Positions 1-12,000 of a DNA stretch of 64,000 nucleotides are shown one piece after another. The translations under genes were made by a program, and so were the position numbers. The notes under the pieces were generated by a model. That model was not told the origin of the DNA, did no database searches, and was given only the letters and a program-made list of their open reading frames with translations. The DNA is from Sipunculus nudus (taxonomy: Eukaryota; Annelida; Sipuncula; Golfingiida; Sipunculidae), in assembly GCA_026874595.1 (NCBI GenBank), contig CM049313.1, positions 33,290,008-33,354,007 on the forward strand, written 5' to 3'. Position 1 is the stretch's first letter. Every line of letters starts with the position of its first letter.

Positions 1-361
1 CAGTACATATCAATTTATTTGTTCCATATTGCTGTTCATATAATTCCTATGTACACACTTATATCATTACATGTGCTCTACACCCTGTTTGACATGCCAT
101 TAATAATAAGTTAAATGTACACAAGGACTAATAAAAAGGGCCATTGTGGTATACAATTGCTTTGGTCTTATCTCAGTACAAATAATAAATTACATGTTTC
201 ATCCAGGAAAACATTTATTATGAGGATTTCTTTCTTAATTTTTTTAATTTTTACTAATTACGTTATGTTAACCCTTTTTCAGTTTTGTTAATTATGTTAA
301 ACAGATTTATTTTATTTTTTTTTGTGATTTATATGTAAAGAATTAATTTAAATGTGTTCAT

Positions 362-609
362 ACAAAGGAAATTTTGTAAAACATTTAATTTAAATAAGTC
401 ACTAAATTACATATTAATTGTATACATCGTCTTGCCATCTGTGATCACACAAATGAAATTTTGTAAAACATTAAATTCAAATAAGTCATGAAATTACATA
501 TTAATTGTATGCATCTTCTAGCCATCTTCACACAAAGGAAATTTTGTAAAACATTAAATAAGTCACGAAATTACATTTTAATAATTGTATGCATCTTCTT
601 GCCATCTTG
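362..609. repeat. Short tandem repeat, about 3 copies of ~84 bp
   Basis: The motif acaaaggaaattttgtaaaa followed by cattaaat..aagtca..aaattacat..attgtatgcatcttcttgccatct occurs three times, starting near 362, 447 and 531, with small indels. No coding potential is visible. Confidence 0.8.
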
Positions 610-1554
610 AAGCTTTTCGCATTAGAAGCTTTTTGATATATAAATATATTTGATCCTGCCGTATATGTTTAAGGCATTTGACTTCTTGGTTTTAGTTTGA
701 CTCTTTTTTTTGGTTTTCAGAGTACCTTAGTACTTCTGGATTATAAATTATCTATTTACTTCTTTAATTTAGGATATTTATTTAAAAATATTGATTTTGG
801 GTTATCTGTTACATATGGATGTTAGGATATCTTTATCTGTATATATTATACTGGTAGGAAATAATTGTGAAAATACTGAAATAATGCTTGATGATTGAGA
901 GAAAAAAAATGACCAATGATGGATTATTGTTCAGTTATATGATATACCTTCTAAATTACTGTGAAATATATTGTATAAAATCCTATGAAAATTATTGACA
1001 CAGAGTAAAATCAGTTTTTACCTTTACATCACACCTAAAAAAAAGGTCAAGGCAGAGTTGTTGACACATTTTGGATTACTCGTTATCTATATTATTTTAT
1101 ACATCAGGATTTTAGGTTCTCAGGGCTTACATGCACTCCCTTTATTTCCTATATTTTTCTATGAAAAACTTGTCCCCTTTATTTTCCTGTATTTTACATC
1201 ATTTAGACCTTTATCTTCTAATTATTTTTTATTGTACAATCATGCATTCCATATAACTGTTATTTTTGGATAATTGTTGTTATTTAAACATTTTTTTATT
1301 GAAATCATCAAGCCCTATTTTAGATCTGCCCATGTACAGTGGTACAGTAAAACAATACAGACATCTAAACCAATTAAACCGTCCTCTTGAAGCTTCTTCG
1401 AAAATGAGATAGTCATGTTAATTTATTGTGTTAACCACAATTGTGCAGTGAAAACTCCTATATTATCCTAAATTATTTGCTGAAGATTCATAAAAACTAA
1501 ATATTTGTCTCAAGTTCTCATTTCTATATTACTTAAGGAGGCTGATGGGAGCCA

Positions 1555-2845
1555 GGTTATCTGTATAAATGTTTGAGAATAGTTGTGAAGTCTAAGACTA
1601 ATGATTTAACAGAGCAAGTTCCTGAGGTTATCTGTATACATGTTAAAGAATAGTTGTGAAGTCTAAGACTAATGCTTAAACAGAGCAAATTCCTGAGGTT
1701 ATCTGTATAAATGTTTAAGAATAGTTGTGAAGTCTAAGACTAATGCTTAAACAGAGCAAATTCCTGAGGTCATCTGTATAAATGTTAAAGAATAGTTGTT
1801 AAGTCTAAGACTAATGCTTAAACAGAGCAAATTCCTGAGGTTATCTGTATAAATGTTTAAGAATAGTTATGAAGTCTAAGACTAATGCTTAAACAGAGCA
1901 AATTTCTGAGGTTATCTGTATAAATGTTCAAGAATAGTTGTGAAGTCTAAGACTAATGCTTAAACAGAGCAAATTCCTGAGGTTATCTGTATAAATGTTC
2001 AAGAATAGTTGTGAAGTCTAAGACTAATGCTTAAACAGAGCAAATTCCTGAGGTTATCTGTATAAATGTTTAAGAATAGTTGTGAAGTCAAAGACTAATG
2101 CTTAAACAGAGCAAATTCCTGAGGTTATCTGTATAAATGTTCAAGAATATAGTTGTGAAGTCTAAGACTAATGCTTTAACAGAGCAAGTTCCTGAGGTTA
2201 TCTGTATAAATATTCAAGAATATAGTTGTGAAGTCTAAGACTAATACTTTAACAGAGCATGTTCCTGAGATTTTCTGTATAAATGTTCAAGAATAGTTAT
2301 GAAGTCTAAGACTAATGCTTAAACAGAGCAAATTCCTGAGGTTATCTGTATATATGTTCAAGAATAGTTGTGAAGTCTAAGACTAATGCTTTAACAGAGC
2401 AAGTTCCTGAGATTTTCTGTATAAATGTTCAAGAATAGTTGTGAAGTCTAAGACTAATGCTTTAACAGAGCAAATTCCTGAGATTTTCTGTATAAATGTT
2501 CAAGAATAGTTGTGAAGTCTTAGACTAATGCTTAAACAGAGCAAATTCCTGAGATTTTCTGTATAAATGTTCAAGAATAGTTGTGAAGTCTAAGACTAAT
2601 GCTTAAACAGAGCAAATTCCTGAGGTTATCTGTATAAATGTTTAAGAATAGTTGTGAGGTCAAAGACTTATGCTTATACAGAGCAAATTCCTGAGGTTAT
2701 CTGTATAAATGTTAAAGAATAGTTGTGAAGTCTAAGACTAATGCTTAAACAGAGCAAATTCCTGAGGTTATCTGTATAAATGTTAAAGAATAGTTGTGAA
2801 GTCTAAAAATAATGGTTAAACATTAGAGCAACTTCCTGAGATTCA
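1555..2845. repeat. Minisatellite, ~71-bp unit, about 18 copies
   Basis: Units begin ggttatctgtataaatgtt, continue aagaatagttgtgaagtc, taagactaatgcttaaacag, agcaaattcctga, and recur at 1555, 1626, 1697, 1768 and onward. Variants include ggttatctg/gattttctg and tttaag/ttcaag/ttaaag; two or three units carry a 2-bp 'at' insertion. Copies are highly similar, so the expansion looks recent. It is intronic to ARNT, just upstream of the NLS exon. Confidence 0.97.
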
Positions 2846-3010
2846 ATTTAACGTAATCCGATCTCCGCTTTGTTGGATCCCACCATATTTAAACTATGAA
2901 TTAAACTCCAAGTCAACAAGTTTCTTTATATTTTGTATGGGTTATCTAAATTACATTAATACTTGTGTATTAGATGGCAAAACAAGTTCATATTTTTCTT
3001 TTTCTTTTAG

Positions 3011-3089
3011 CTCCTTCTGCGGGACCACCACCACCACCTGGTGGAGATAATGGTAAAAACAGGAAGAGAAAATTGGGGTCAGGCACAGG
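3011..3089 (+). CDS. ARNT: ARNT exon, N-terminal basic/NLS segment
   Basis: A strong polypyrimidine acceptor (tttttctttttcttttag) ends at 3010 and the donor is gtaagt at 3090. The first two bases complete a split codon. The peptide then reads [20 protein letters not shown] followed by LGSGT, and the last two bases begin a Gly codon. The poly-proline run followed by KNRKRK is a likely bipartite-type nuclear localisation signal ahead of the bHLH, as in ARNT and BMAL proteins. This is the first exon I can recognise in the window. The N-terminal exon that should precede it was not found between 1 and 3010. Confidence 0.85.
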
Positions 3090-6000
3090 GTAAGTGTCTT
3101 AAGCTGTGTTTCCGTGTGTGCGTATATGTGGGTATGTTTAAGCTGTATTTCTTTGTGCAGTGTATCTGGTAGGTCTCCTCCGCCAAAAACAGAGTCACAT
3201 CTTTATATGAACAATCCCTGTGTCCTAGATACACTTTGCATGAATATCACTCAAGTGGTGATTTTCACACATTAATACTGATTGAAATATAGGAACACCA
3301 CAGTTACATCAATATCTACAAGCATCAAATTTGATAAAATGTATTCAGATAGTTCATTGTCCATTTTACTCTGGTAAAATACTCTGGTATTTGTCACTTT
3401 TATGATAAAAATGAAAGGACTTTTATGCCTAATACAGTATTTAAATTCTAAATTGCTATATGTTGGCTCTCATTTCTTTATGCAGCTCTCTAGGAAATTA
3501 TTGAAAAATATTAACTTTAAAGAAAATTTATCATTCTGATATGTGCTGAGGTATAAACTTTCTTAATTTTGTTATGATCATTAGTTTTGCCATTTATAAA
3601 TCGAGCTGTAACTGCTTTTCTTCTGTGTATGGGAGCAAAACTCTTTCAATACTGATAATATTTACATCCAGAATTTGAAATTATACACCCCAGCATATGG
3701 TGTGGATGCATAAAAATCAGTTGTCAGATACAAAGTTCCAGGGACAGCAGGAACTGCTGATACTAAAAAAAGGCAGAGGCAGGTTAAATGTCCTGAATAC
3801 CAGGTGTACCTGGTGCTACAAGAAATAAATGAAAAAATAATTTGGATTTAGTTTATACATTTTTTGGAGGAGGACATAATTTCTTTCTTAAATATTTAAA
3901 CTGTCAAACAATATAATATTTTCATTTTCTGTGTGATAAATATGAGCATACATCACAGGAAGTAGCAACCTCAAAAGTCATTTAAATCAATATATGACTT
4001 ATTAGCGAACCTGTGAGCTTATGCGATGGTGTGGCGTCGTCCGTCGTCTGTACGTTAACCTATACTATCTCGAAAATAGCAAGAGTTAGCATCACAAAAT
4101 TTTATGCAAAAAATTAGTCATCTAAGAAACACTATCGGATTTTGCTTATTTTTTGGCTAATTGCATTTTCTTAGATTTTATAGGGAAAAAACTAAAAAAG
4201 CTTTAAAAATCTTCTTCTCCGAAACTGTTCAACCAAATTGTCCAATATTCCACAGAAATGGTTCCTGGAACAAGCTCTCTCAAGTTTGTTCTAATGGTAT
4301 AAGTTCGGTGATTTTTGGCCAAGTTACCGGAAGTTGAACTTAGTCATCTGTCCAAAAAAGCATACTAAAATTACAATCTCAGAAATGGTTGGAGCTATCA
4401 TCACCAAATTTTATGCCAATGTTGGTCACATGAGTCATATCTGAAATTGAGGTATTGGTGGCGCCACCTGCATTGACCTTTTTTGTACTGGGGTCATCAG
4501 TGCCCCTATCATAGTGACTGCTACAAAAAACTTCTTCTCTGAAACCATATAGCCAAATTGTTTAATATCGCATAGAAATGATCCTAGGGTAGTGCTTTCT
4601 GAAGTTTGTTCAAATGGTCTCAGTTCAGTGACTTTTGGCTGACTTATGGGAAGCTTAATTTAGTCATATGCCATAACAGCCCATTTTAGCTCCGTGGCTA
4701 CAAAGAATTTCTTTTCAAAAACCACTGGGCCAAATTCTTAAATCTCACACAAATTATCCTTAGATGTTGATAATTCAAGTTTGTTCAAATGGTTTTGGTT
4801 CACTAAACTTTGGCTGAGTTATGGGAAGCTTCACTTAGCCATTTCGCTGTATTTTCCCATATGAGTTATAAACCTGCAAAACGTTTTTTGACTGACGCCA
4901 CTGAGGCCAATTTGTTTAATATTTTACAGGAATAATTCTTATGATAATTGTCTTTTATGGTTCCAAAGAATGAATTTTGGCTGAATTATAAAGATCGAAT
5001 TGAGTCATTTTACCATATATGTTAGCTGTGTGAAGCAGATACATCTAGCCTGGCACAAGTTTATTAGCATCTGTTACATCATGCCTCTAGACATTTAGAT
5101 TTCAGGTTATCTAGTATTAATATTGACAAGAATGTTTTTTAAAAGCTTTTAAAAAATGTAGATTTATGATTTTAGATATTCCTCATGCCAGGCAATGTTT
5201 ACAATCACAGGTATACAGCTCTCTGTGGGTACATAAAGATGGCTGTACATGGATTATAAATAATTGGTATCCATACTCAACTCAATTCAAGATTTTGCCA
5301 TCAGTAAGATGTATCTGTATTATAATTTTGCATTCAATATGCATCTGTAGTAATTTTTTGCAAACCTGTGAGCTAATGCGATGGTTTTGTATTGTCTGTC
5401 GTAGTTGTTAACACATACTATTTCGAAAACAACTGGACCTAGTATCATGAAATTATAAAAAAAATTAGCCATCTGAAAATCTCTGCATTTTATTAGATTT
5501 TATAGGGAAAAAGCAAAAAATCTTTAAAAATCTTCTCCTCAGAAAAAGGCAAGCCAAATTGTTCAATATTTCACAGAAATAATCTTTTGTACCATCTTTC
5601 TCAAGTTTGTTCGAATGGTTCAAGTTCGGTGAATTTTGGCTGAGTTACAGGAAGTTAAACTTAGCTAACTGTCCAAAAAAAAATACTAATATGACAATCT
5701 CAGAAACGGCCGGAGCTATCATCACCAAATTTTATGCCAGTGTTGGTCATGAGTCACATATGAAATTCAGGTATTGGTGGCGCCACCTGCATTGACCTTT
5801 TTTTGTACGGGGGTCATTGGTTATCTGTACATTAACCCATAATTTCTCAGGAATAGCAGGAGCTACAATCCCTAGATCTAATGCAATAATCTGTCACATA
5901 TCAAATGTTATGGGATTCAGCTTATTTATTTGCTATCTGCATTTACTTAAGATTTTATAGGGAAAAAGCTGAAAAACTTTTAAAAGTCTTCTTATTGTAC

Positions 6001-9000
6001 AAAAATGATCCCAGAGGCAAGCCCTCTCAAGTTTGTTCAAATGGTTTGCATTTGATGAATTTAAGTGGTATTACACAAATTTGAACAGTCATTTTGCCAA
6101 TTAAGCATACTGACATAGTAATCTCAGAAATGACAGAAGCTAGCATTACCAAGTATGGTGCAAATGTTGGTCACATGACTTATATTTGAAGTTGCAGATT
6201 TTGTGGTGCCACCTACATTGACCTGTTTTTTATCGGCAAAATAACTCATAATTTTAGCCTCTTTCATCTTAAAATGTTTATGATGAAACTGTCAAGTTGA
6301 ATCGTTCAATTTTTCAAAAGAATTATCCTAGGACATGGTTCTTTCAGTCATATCAGAAAAGCTTAAGTTGGTCTTATGGTCATTATTATGTCTATTTCAA
6401 ACTGAGGACTGCAAAACTGTTCTCTACAAAATTATTGTTTCAATTATAACTTCTGTAATATTGCCCAAAAATTATTCTTAGGTGGCCTTTGTTCAAGTTT
6501 ACTTGAATGATTTTTGGCAGAATTATTGGACCTTTAACAATGAAAGAACTGCATCTTTTGTTATTTTAGATATTTTGATAAAAAGTTTATGAATATCTCA
6601 GCTTGAAAAAAAAGCATTTTAGCCAAAGTCTTTTAGTATGTGTAAACAGATTTACCAACAGACCAAGATTGTATCTTTAAATAGGTTGAGAAACTGCCAA
6701 CTGTTTCAGATTTGGCAACAGATCAAGAGTTCATTCAGTGCAGCCAGATATAGGACTAGAGTTCAGTCAGTGCAGCCAGGCACAAGGCATGTGATCACCT
6801 CATGGGTGACATGTGAACACCTCATGACCACCATGTGATCACCTCATGGGTGTCATGCCCCTCAGGGCTGCATGTGGACTACCAACTGTGTCAGATTATG
6901 TAACAGGTCAAGAGTTCACTCAGTGCAGCCAGGTACAGGTCAAAAGTTCACTCAGTCTAGCCAGGTGCAGGTCATGAGTTCACTTAGTGCAGTAGCCTGA
7001 GCCAGCTAGCAAATTTGTCACAGTTCACTCGGGGGCAACTGTCTATCTCACCTAAGCCTGGTCAGCCCTATGCATCAGACTCAAGGTAAGTTTGATGTAT
7101 TGGCCTGATATTTTGACCAGTCTATGTGTCTTTGATGGCTTTCTCGTTCACAAGACAGGTGTCGCCACCTACAATGACTTTTGCGCAGTGTATGTGCCTG
7201 CTTATTTCTACAGAGGAATTTGATATATCAGCCTGAAATTGGGCATATGTATATATCTCTGATAGCTTCGTTGTATACAAGACTGATGGTGCCAGCTACA
7301 ATCATTTTTGTGTTGTGTGCACCCATGCCAGAATTTCAGCAGTGATGTTTGTGTAATAGTTTCTTATTCAGTATGTTTAGTACTTGCATTGTTCATATAC
7401 ATGAGAAGTAATGGTCCAGCATTGAAGCATTATACCTGGTGTATTTCCCAATGCACAGGTTGGCACTCGGCCTGTAGGCCTTGTTATTAATTAAAACAAG
7501 GGAGTGAAAAAAATTTCCATTTTTTCAATTTAAAGAAATTTTAGATCATGTTCATAAATTAACAAATAAAAAAAATTATTCTTTTCACACTCTTCAGCTG
7601 CAACTAATCACTACCATACCTTCTCCTCAGAGTTTCTGGTGTGGTCTGCATACATTGTAATCAATGCTAGGTCATTCCTGTTAAGAAAAGTTTTTTCTAT
7701 GTCGGTGTGACGGATGTGTAAGCTTTGTTTTATGTCCTTGTTGATTTGGTTTTGATTTTTTGTTATAAACAAATGGATATAAACAAAACATGCAGCCTGT
7801 GTGCAGTGGGATATTCATTTTCTTGCATATTTTTTTTCTAAAAAGGTTAAAACATATGTTCAGTTAACAGACATCTGATATTGGAATAGGCCCCTTTAAG
7901 ATATTTATTGTGTGTTCAGTACTTGGACACAAATAAAGCAATGAAAAACATTTTATCAACTAAATGTCATGACTTCTGTCTTGAGGTTGCAGTATGACTG
8001 TGATGGGGGTTACATGTAATTTAATGATAACTGTTACTTGTAACCTACTTTAAGATTTTCTTCTCTACTTTAACATTACCAAGCAACATTGGTTATGTGA
8101 TAAACGAGTCCTTTGTATTTATGAATTACTTTGTTTTATTAGATTTAAATATTTTCTCCATGGAATCTTGTAACTTCAAGTTTTTACACAGTGCATTAAT
8201 AAAATAATCTTAATCTTCCTTTGGTCCTTAAGTTACTTGCATTAAACATTAATGACTAATATTATTTTTTTGGCATGTTTTATCTGACTTACATTTTTTT
8301 TCTTTAGATACATTAAAGGTAAATGTGAAATATTATGCGATTCATTTTTTTTCATTTTAAAATATGAGGAGATATTTTTTTTGCATTTTCCTCTTGAGTA
8401 AATATTATTTTACTGATTAGGTTATTGTGAAACTTACTATCATTTTAGAGCCTGCTGGAAAATGTTTAGGATTTCTCAGTTTTGATGAAATTACCTGATT
8501 AATGTTTAATGCCAAAGCAACCTTAGGAGCAGAGTTCAAACCCCTTGGCCAGCAAAATGATAAAACAGTAGTCCAAGAAAATGATAAGACTTGTTAACAC
8601 TGTACAGCAAAGTCAAGCGCATCAATCGCCCCCATTGCTCATGTTTCTGATACATACCTTACATACAACCTACTTAATACTGTGGTTGGCTTTATTTCCA
8701 CGAGGGTTTTAAATTTGTGATATTCACGAAAGGGAATTTATCACGAAAAATTAAGCCTTTGTGCCCATCTACACAGCGACACAGGTGACTTGTCCTTTAT
8801 ACAGTAGCCTCATTGACGTCTCATGTGTTCGATATCCATGCAGCCAGCATGGAAAATCAAAATTCATGAGGTGGATGATATACCTTTATAGGATAACTCA
8901 TCTTTCGTGTTTTCTGTAAATCACAGTTTGATATTACATTGAAACCTGTACAATGTTGGCACCCTTGGGACTGCACCAAATTACCCACTTTACAGAGTTG

Positions 9001-12000
9001 CCTACTGCATGGAGGTAATGTACGCAACTTCAATAATATTGAGTAGAAAAAAAAGGGCTTTTAAAAAAATTAGCCACTGTATACAGGTGGCCACTTTATG
9101 GAGGTGCCCACAAGGAGAGGCTCCCCTGTATATATGTAATGAATTTTTGTGCTGTCTTTGAATAATTACTGTCTCATAGTATACCCTATAAAGGTTTCTG
9201 CTATGTGAGTTCTTGAAAATGGAACCCTTGTGAAACACTGAAAAGTGAAAATAAACAAAATTTTACCCTTTGAATAGACAGTCACAGAATCATAAAAAAA
9301 TTATTTGTGTGTAACTTTAGCATTTACTTAAGTTTGTCCCTGAACCAATACTTAGGAAACAGCAAGACTGCTATCCATTCAACATTAGGTTAAAAATTAC
9401 ATTATGTATGTGCATGGTTGAACTATGTTATGAATTAAGAACCACACCAGATTAAAATTTTACTGTCCATGGGTTTATTGGTTTACGTCAGGAATTCAGT
9501 CACTATCAGACAAATGTTAAGGCTTAAAATATTTCAATTCACAGGAGAAAGTCATAGATGGACAAAGGAAATGGAGCAAAATTAGGACTCACTCTGCCTG
9601 TACTGGTTTATTGAAGGTTCTAATATACCTAACATATAACCATTAAAAACATCTATGGAAAATACCAGATTTGTGGATACTTTATAATTTCAATACCTGC
9701 TACAGTAGCTACAACTTCAACCCCTGCCTGTAGTTATAAATGGATTAAGGAAGAAATTTATTTTGAAAAAAAAAATAATGTACTAATTAGGAGTGTCCCA
9801 TGAGACTTTCATCTGAAAAAAGTGTCTAACCTTTGGATGCCTATGAATTTCAAACCCTACTTATAATTTTAATTGGTTTCAGAATGAAATGGATCTGAAA
9901 TAAATATAAGATAAATGATGAGTGGTGTGTGTTCAATCCTTTTACTTGTCAAAATGTGTGTCAAAATGATTTATGGAAGGTTTGATCAAAGGATGATATG
10001 CAGATTATAAATACCCAAGGGGACAGTTCCTCAGATAAATTACCTAAGTAACTCCTGAGGGATTGTTCATTGAATAAATTACAGAGTCCACTAAAGGATC
10101 CACCACACTTCATTGGAGTGAATACTGCATCGTTCTTCATGGCTGATTGTACTTTGAAACAAAAATAATTGCTATAACATCATCTGAAAATGAATATATT
10201 TGAAGATGATGGGTACCAGAGTTGTTGTGAAGTAATTGTATGCCTTTTACAACTAATATTGTAGAACAAAGAATATTTCATGTCTAATACACAGTGTACT
10301 AAAGAGTTATAGCCAGAGTTATGGTAGCAACAAGGTTAAATAACCAAAAACGTTAAATAACTTAGGACTGCTGTACAAGATCTCTGTGGATAATGATTCT
10401 GAATGTTCAAAATTTTTGGTTTGAAAATCCAGGAAACATCTTGACAGGGGTTGCATAAGGTGAGGGTATGCAAGGTACAGTCTGTATGATCTGTTTGTAC
10501 AGCACACAGATTTGCAGTGGTGTCATTCTGGCATTAAATAACACACTCTACGAGACTACATTGATATTTTGTGGCTATGCTGTAAACAAATAATCGGCTA
10601 TAGTGATTGACAGATTATATTTTAAATGATTAACTATAGTAAAAATTAATTTATATTTCAAATGTTGCTATCCTAATGAGTATTATACTCTGTTAGCACC
10701 CCTGTCCACCTGGCTTTTTCGCAATATTTCAAATTATTTGTTTGCTACTACAAATTGGCTTTTATCATTTTATCATTTATCAAATTGGAAGCAAAGTTGG
10801 TATTTATGATAATTCAAATAAGTCTGAAATAAATATATTTATAATGTGCTGCTGGGATGGTGTTGACCTGTCTAGAAAGAACTGCCAAAATGATGGCATT
10901 ATTTCAAGCGGCCATTATTTCAAGCATGTTTATCCATGTAATGCAGGAAGTACATATGCGTGACGTAACAAAGTGTGACGTACAAATACCATTGTGATGT
11001 CATCTCTTTGAATCCTCAAATGTATGTCCTTCAGGGCCATCAGCTCATGTTGTCACTGAAATGTTGCAAAACCGTACATTTGTTCAGTCATATTTCTTTA
11101 TGAATTAATCATAAGGAATTTAAGAGTATTATTTTGCTAAAAAAAAACTATTTATATTGGCTCCTGTCCTAGTAGATTCCATATAGGTTAGTAAAATTCT
11201 CAACTCAGGGACATTGTATATAGCTGTAGCTCTCAACCATAACACACGGTCATCATCAGCAGACTCATGTGCTTGACTGCGACTAGGGTGTTGTCACATG
11301 ACCACAGGGATCATGTGACAACAAATGGTTGTCCTTGAGATGTCCTTAAATGACTCAGAATGGTGGAAAATATCTTGGGGAAAACAGTCAAGATGGCAGA
11401 ATCATTGAATCTTTGACATCTGGTGCACCCATAGCAACAACACGCTGGAAAACATCAGGATCAAATCAATGGTCAGAGGACCCTTATATGCTGATCCAGA
11501 CAAATTGTGGCCAAAGTGGAAATTGAGAATCGCAGAAGGACTTTACTATCAGGAAACTTGAGGATGTGAGAGTTAAAGCTGAAGGGGAACTATTTCCAGA
11601 CAAACACCTGGGAACAGTACTATGTTTATATAAAAGTGTGTTTATTCAGGAGCTATTTCAACAATAATTAAGATAGCCCCAGCTTCGATTGAAATATGTC
11701 GATTTGTGTATATGAGTAGTAGGTGTATTTGCAGCTTAAGTACTGTGCCCATGTATTTATGGTGGTATTAAGATGATAAATACACTAAATATATCATCTT
11801 CTGCACTTTTTGGCTTCCTTGCTTTGCCCCAAATGTGCTGCATTGTTGAAAAGCATCATTTCCGCAGAACGTAAAGCATGGCACAACTGAACTTGATATG
11901 GGGGGGCTTTTTTTGGATGCAAAACTTCGTTACAAATAAATTTTGAGAGGGCCCAAGGCGCTCATTACATGGAATATGGTTATTGTGTATTACCTTCAGT

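Larger units (their letters stand above)
1..3010 (+). other. Partial upstream intron/5' region of ARNT
   Basis: No coding exon recognised. The region is very AT-rich. It holds a three-copy ~84-bp repeat (362-609) and the ~71-bp minisatellite (1555-2845), which ends about 165 bp before the acceptor of the first recognised exon. An upstream exon contributing one base to the next codon must exist but was not seen here. Confidence 0.6.

Noticed and set aside
10950-10985. GCGTG core (dioxin/hypoxia response element-like) as autoregulatory site
   Set aside because: A single pentamer is expected by chance many times in 64 kb, and there is no clustering or promoter context.
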